DNA of 54,982 bases, taken from Carboxydothermus islandicus. GTDB lineage: Bacteria; Bacillota; Z-2901; Carboxydothermales; Carboxydothermaceae. This document shows, one piece after another, positions 51,591 through 54,982 of this stretch (within the stretch, counting starts at the first letter, position 1; each line of letters opens with the position of its first letter). The stretch covers positions 1 through 54,982 of the forward strand of contig NZ_BDJL01000010.1 in the NCBI RefSeq assembly GCF_001950325.1, read 5' to 3'. The notes under the pieces are model-generated. The model was not told the DNA's origin. It searched no databases and worked only from the letters and a program-made list of their open reading frames with translations. Both the position numbers and the translations under genes were made by a program.

Positions 51591-53117
51591 TTAACAGGAA
51601 AAATCTTTATTTTTGGTGATTTTAGGTAAATGTGGTTTTTGAAAATTAAAGTTTTTAAACCCTTTTCTTAGTATTCTTAAACTTTTTTTAAACCAACCCA
51701 AATACCCCATGGTTAAAATCATTAAGATAAAAGTAGTAAAAAAAGCAACCTTTATCGCTACCTGCCAGGATAGCTTTAAACCTTCCACAGCAAAAAATCC
51801 AGTAGAAAAAATCCCTAAGACAAAGGTCACCGGAAAACCAATAATGGTAAGAAGCTGAACCAGCCGTTCTCCCCGTTCGCGCTGCTTTCGTTCTAAATAT
51901 TCATCCAGTTCTTTAAGCTGCGTTTTTACTTCCTCGTATAGCCGCTCGGTTTCCATCACTTCTTTCCAATATTTCCAGATATAGTTTCCATAGTCGGTAT
52001 TGGTCAAATGTCCAAACCACGCTTTATTGGTAAACTGTAAAAAACGCCAGTGAAGTAAACTGACTTTTTCGGCATTTTCCACCAATTCATCAATTTTGCT
52101 TAACTCCCATGAGAACTGGAGTAAACTGAGGCGATGGTACAACGCATGCAAAAAAATATCAAAATAAATTGTCCGCCATTGCTCCAGAAGTTTTTGGGCG
52201 TTTGCCCCTGTATTTTTTTGTCGACCTACTACCACAATTGCTCCGTTTTTATCAAATTTCCCCAAAGTATTTACTCCAGAAAATTTTAGGTCTCCTACTT
52301 CACTTGATTCTCCAAGAAACTCGGCAAATGCTTCTTCAAGTTCTTCTCTATTTTCAATTTCTTTACCCACTACACTGTAATAAAGAAGAAAACTTTCACC
52401 TAACGCATAACTTCCTTTTTCGATTAATTCTTCTGGTAAAAAACCTAAAAAGTTTTCTTGGATGATATTTTTTAAAAGCTTTTTTCTGGAATTTTCTTCA
52501 GTTTTAAATTCCAGCTCAGCTAATTTTATCCTGCCATAACTTAATTTATCGATTGTTGCAAAATTCTTGTTAAATTGCCGCACAAAACTTATTTTAGGAA
52601 TTTCTTTGGGCATAGCTTCGATCAGTAATAACCCTACTCCTGTTGGAAACAATAAGAGAGAGACCTTTTTAAATTCCGCTTCCTTTCCGCGAAAATGAAA
52701 ATCTCTTAAAATTTCTGAAGATTTAGCAAAACTCCAGATCCAGCGCACTACCGACCAGGAACTTAAAATCTCTAAAGGCGATTCTTTTTTACGTGGATGG
52801 CGGCTCAAAGATAAATCCTGTAATTTATCTCTTTTTTCGCTGGAAAGTTTAAGTTTCTCCGGAGGAAAGGCAAGTAAATTTTCAAGGGCAAGACCTGCAG
52901 TAGGAAAAAGAAATTTTCGCACATAAGGAAAAAAATAACGTAAGTGTCTCCAATCTTTATCATCATCAAGATCTGTAATATCCAGACTCCAAACCGGGTC
53001 GTCCAAGACCCTCTGAAGGACTTCCGGATAATTATCCTGGGAAAAGAAAAAAGGGTAAATAAAAATTGAAAATGCCCCTGCCAGATTGCTTCCTTGAGCT
53101 ATGTGTGGTTTTACCAT
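51591..53117 (-). CDS. CorA-like membrane protein associated with the type III CRISPR operon
   Basis: 508 residues. A large cytoplasmic domain (1-400) ends in a long charged helix (LYEEVKTQLKELDEYLERKQRERGERLV), followed by two membrane helices (about 405-470) and a basic tail. This is the CorA topology, but the GMN loop reads FST in LGIFSTGFF, so ordinary Mg2+ transport is doubtful. CorA-like proteins of type III-B loci act as membrane effectors gated by SAM-AMP in Bacteroides. The ATG at 53117 is eight bases after GGGG; a GTG at 53123 is the alternative. First gene of the operon. Confidence 0.7.
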   Translation of the reverse strand: MVKPHIAQGSNLAGAFSIFIYPFFFSQDNYPEVLQRVLDDPVWSLDITDLDDDKDWRHLRYFFPYVRKFLFPTAGLALENLLAFPPEKLKLSSEKRDKLQDLSLSRHPRKKESPLEILSSWSVVRWIWSFAKSSEILRDFHFRGKEAEFKKVSLLLFPTGVGLLLIEAMPKEIPKISFVRQFNKNFATIDKLSYGRIKLAELEFKTEENSRKKLLKNIIQENFLGFLPEELIEKGSYALGESFLLYYSVVGKEIENREELEEAFAEFLGESSEVGDLKFSGVNTLGKFDKNGAIVVVGRQKNTGANAQKLLEQWRTIYFDIFLHALYHRLSLLQFSWELSKIDELVENAEKVSLLHWRFLQFTNKAWFGHLTNTDYGNYIWKYWKEVMETERLYEEVKTQLKELDEYLERKQRERGERLVQLLTIIGFPVTFVLGIFSTGFFAVEGLKLSWQVAIKVAFFTTFILMILTMGYLGWFKKSLRILRKGFKNFNFQKPHLPKITKNKDFSC

Positions 53118-53296
53118 TAACACTACCCCGCTTTTCTGCAGCCGGTAAATATTTAATAGTATTTTTTCTTAATAATTATAATTTACATTATTCTCCATAT
53201 TTAAGGAAATTCCTCTTTTATTTCGCTTTTTTTGCCAAATTTCATTTTAAATTTACAGAAATTTTTTGCGGCAGAAAATACTGCCCAAAAATTAAA

Positions 53297-53324
53297 AGCA
53301 GGGAAAGTAAAATACTTCCCTGCT
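53297..53324 (-). terminator. Terminator between array 2 and the cas operon
   Basis: AGCAGGGAA and TTCCCTGCT around an A/T loop, followed on the minus strand by TTTAATTTTT. It would end the array-2 precursor. The remaining 53124-53296 is A/T-rich with no gene. Confidence 0.75.
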
Positions 53325-53336
53325 CAAAAACTGCGA

Positions 53337-54371
53337 ATATAACCCTCAAAATGGTTCAATTAAAACAGCAAAAGCTGACATTTCTTACTTCTTGCAGCGT
53401 CCCACCCCACAATGGTTCGATTAAAACTACGGGAACGAGAGAAAATCTAAAGTTGTAAATATTGCCTTTCCACCCCACAATGGTTCGATTAAAACGAATT
53501 TTGTCGTATGTAAGTATTTCAATAATTATTGATTTCCACCCCACAATGGTTCGATTAAAACGTCAAAGGCTTCTGCCGGTTTGCCGTTACAAACCAGAAT
53601 TTCCACCTCACAATGGTTCGATTAAAACTTATTCTTGAACAGAGAAGCCTTGATCTGGCTTTTAGATTTCCACCCCACAATGGTTCGATTAAAACTGGCT
53701 TGTTTGCGTCCCTGTTTGACCGCATACTTTATTAATTTCCACCCCACAATGGTTCGATTAAAACCGGAGATAATCGTCTCCCGCAACCGGGCAGGTGAAA
53801 CATTTCCACCCCACAATGGTTCGATTAAAACCTTTACTGGGCGAAAAGAAGCAGCAATATCTCATAGATTTCCACCCCACAATGGTTCGATTAAAACTCT
53901 TTTACTTCCGCTAAGATTAAATTTACTTCTTTTTATTTCCACCCCACAATGGTTCGATTAAAACTCAGGATTGCTTTGAGTAAGTTTCTGGCTAATAAAG
54001 CATTTCCACCCCACAATGGTTCGATTAAAACTCTTTTACTTCCGCTAAGATTAAATTTACTTCTTTTTATTTCCACCCCACAATGGTTCGATTAAAACCG
54101 TCAACCTCCGGTAAATACTTGTTGTAAAGCCGTACATTTCCACCCCACAATGGTTCGATTAAAACCGGCGGGCAGGAGGAGGAAGTATGTTTTTACCAGA
54201 TATAAATATTTCCACCCCACAATGGTTCGATTAAAACGTAGATGATGTAGAGTACACGGTCCAGTTACTTTTAAACTTTCCACCCCACAATGGTTCGATT
54301 AAAACCTTTAGCATATAATAGTCACGGTTGTTCTTGTAAAGCTTTCCACCCCACAATGGTTCGATTAAAAC
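53337..54371 (-). CRISPR. CRISPR array 2, 16 repeats and 15 spacers
   Basis: Same repeat family as array 1. Spacers are 31-42 nt, mostly 36-38. The two leftmost repeats are degenerate (trailer end), and one repeat at 53599 has a C-to-T change. The last base of the repeat is T in most units but G (as in array 1) in the two next to the leader and in the repeat at 53466. The spacers at 53898-53934 and 54032-54068 are identical over 37 nt. Leader at 54372-54480. Confidence 0.97.
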
Positions 54372-54480
54372 CATCCTGAAAGCCTTAAAAAACAAGGCTT
54401 CCAGGGTGTGAAGACCTTGAAATCGTCGTCGACCTCCGATAATGCAAAAATCCCCGGGCAGCGACGACTTTTTGTTCTCT
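54372..54480 (-). promoter_or_regulatory. Leader of CRISPR array 2
   Basis: Nearly identical to 43085-43200. The repeat-proximal inverted repeat has one mismatch (GAAAGCCTT versus AAGGCTTCC); the GTCGTCG/CGACGAC pair is kept. Confidence 0.8.
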
Positions 54481-54544
54481 AATTTTATTATTTACTACTT
54501 AATTCGACTTTCTCCTGAATTTTCCTGCTAAGCCTACAAAAAAG

Positions 54545-54570
54545 AGTTACTAACTTTAAAGTTAGTAACT
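54545..54570. repeat. Perfect 26-bp palindrome
   Basis: Left arm AGTTACTAACTTT and its exact complement form an uninterrupted palindrome without a loop, so it is more like a protein-binding site than a terminator. No gene adjoins it within the window. Confidence 0.85.
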
Positions 54571-54742
54571 TTAGAGTTAATGTTAAGTTATAAGACCATA
54601 TTTTAAGTATTTCCATATATTTGTCTATTATGCGTTTTATTTGGCATCGTATCCAGAAAATTAAAACCCCCAAGTCTCGCCTGGAGGCTTAAATATTATT
54701 CTATCCACCTTTCCAACCATTCTTTCATGCTTAAAAATTTTT

Positions 54743-54768
54743 AACCGGCTGCCTCAAAACAGCCGGTT
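54743..54768. terminator. Terminator hairpin near the right edge
   Basis: AACCGGCTG and CAGCCGGTT around an 8-base loop, followed by CTATTTTTT on the plus strand and A/T-rich sequence on the other. The gene it serves lies outside or is not recognised. Confidence 0.75.
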
Positions 54769-54847
54769 CTATTTTTTGGGCAATGCACCCGTTTGAACAC
54801 TTCTTATTTTTTCTATTTTTTGTGGGTAAGCAAAATTAAAATTCAAG

Positions 54848-54914
54848 GTTAAAATGCTAATGTGTTTATGGCAAAATAAAAGTGCAGAGTTTGGCAAGGT
54901 AAAAGTGCAGAGTT
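54848..54914. mobile_element. Imperfect 23-bp repeats resembling an IS21-type terminus
   Basis: GGCAAAATAAAAGTGCAGAG (54870) and GGCAAGGTAAAAGTGCAGAG (54893) repeat at a period of 23 bp, and a weaker third unit precedes them (AAGGTTAAAATGCTAATGTG). Multiple such direct repeats are typical of IS21-family ends. No transposase is in the window; the element would extend to the right. From 54915 to 54982 I see no gene. Confidence 0.4.
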
Positions 54915-54982
54915 AGGATTAGTAAAAAAAAACCATTGCCAGCAGTCCCAAAATCTAATAACCTCTTGTTTGTAGACCAATA

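Noticed and set aside
54488-54673. 61-codon minus-strand frame right of array 2
   Set aside because: It crosses the perfect palindrome, is low in complexity (LTLKLLTLKLVTL) and has no Shine-Dalgarno site.

Overview
The window looks like a chromosomal segment of an AT-rich, thermophilic, anaerobic, spore-forming Firmicute, most like Carboxydothermus. That assignment is inference: it rests on a selenoprotein peroxiredoxin, an oxygen-sensitive glycyl radical enzyme, flavodiiron and hemerythrin proteins, molybdopterin and Tat genes, Spo0A-type boxes, frequent TTG/GTG starts and strong Shine-Dalgarno sites. No 16S or other taxonomic marker is present.

Region 1 (1-8.8 kb, all minus strand) is a signalling block. 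It holds an orphan Cache-domain fragment, a solute-binding/HD-GYP phosphodiesterase with a frameshifted tail, a coupled hemerythrin-cheX pair, a chemoreceptor, a REC-PAS-PAS-PAS-GGDEF diguanylate cyclase and an exported DUF5666-like protein. The chemoreceptor and the exported protein each sit behind a c-di-GMP-I (GEMM-I) riboswitch with a terminator. Genes that probably make, degrade and respond to c-di-GMP therefore lie together. The chemoreceptor and cyclase promoters carry a Spo0A box at the same distance from the -10.

Region 2 (8.8-22 kb) holds a YjjI/YjjW glycyl radical pair, an HD-domain protein and an MFP/ABC/ABC-2 export operon. Next come a cobalamin riboswitch with no gene behind it and a molybdopterin/Tat operon (tatA, mobA, moeA, mobB, polyferredoxin, tatA). 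Divergent from these is an operon of a selenocysteine peroxiredoxin translationally coupled to tatC.

Region 3 (22-40 kb) is mostly housekeeping and catabolic. It includes an M23 peptidase, a CDF exporter with its ArsR regulator and operator, a NfeD-slipin pair, a BASS transporter, small redox proteins, RNase H and flavodiiron protein. A six-gene acyl-CoA operon follows (two CoA ligases, two 2-hydroxyacyl-CoA dehydratase-type subunits, their activator, an acyl-CoA dehydrogenase). It ends with a frameshifted chemoreceptor and tRNA-Thr(CGT).

Region 4 (40-55 kb) is a type III CRISPR island. Two arrays (13 and 16 repeats) of one repeat family, both read on the minus strand from nearly identical leaders at their right ends, flank a Cmr-like effector operon. 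The operon is a CorA-like membrane protein, Cmr1, a Cmr6-like RAMP, a large Csx11/III-C-like Cas10, Cmr4, Cmr5 and a Cmr3-like RAMP. No cas1, cas2 or cas6 is present in the window. The Cas10 lacks a GGDD motif and its HD doublet reads HN, yet a CorA-type membrane effector is encoded beside it. The trailer side of array 1 is a tandem duplication with an orphan repeat, and a Doc toxin/small antitoxin pair sits between the two copies. The right edge holds a perfect palindrome and repeats resembling an IS21-type end.
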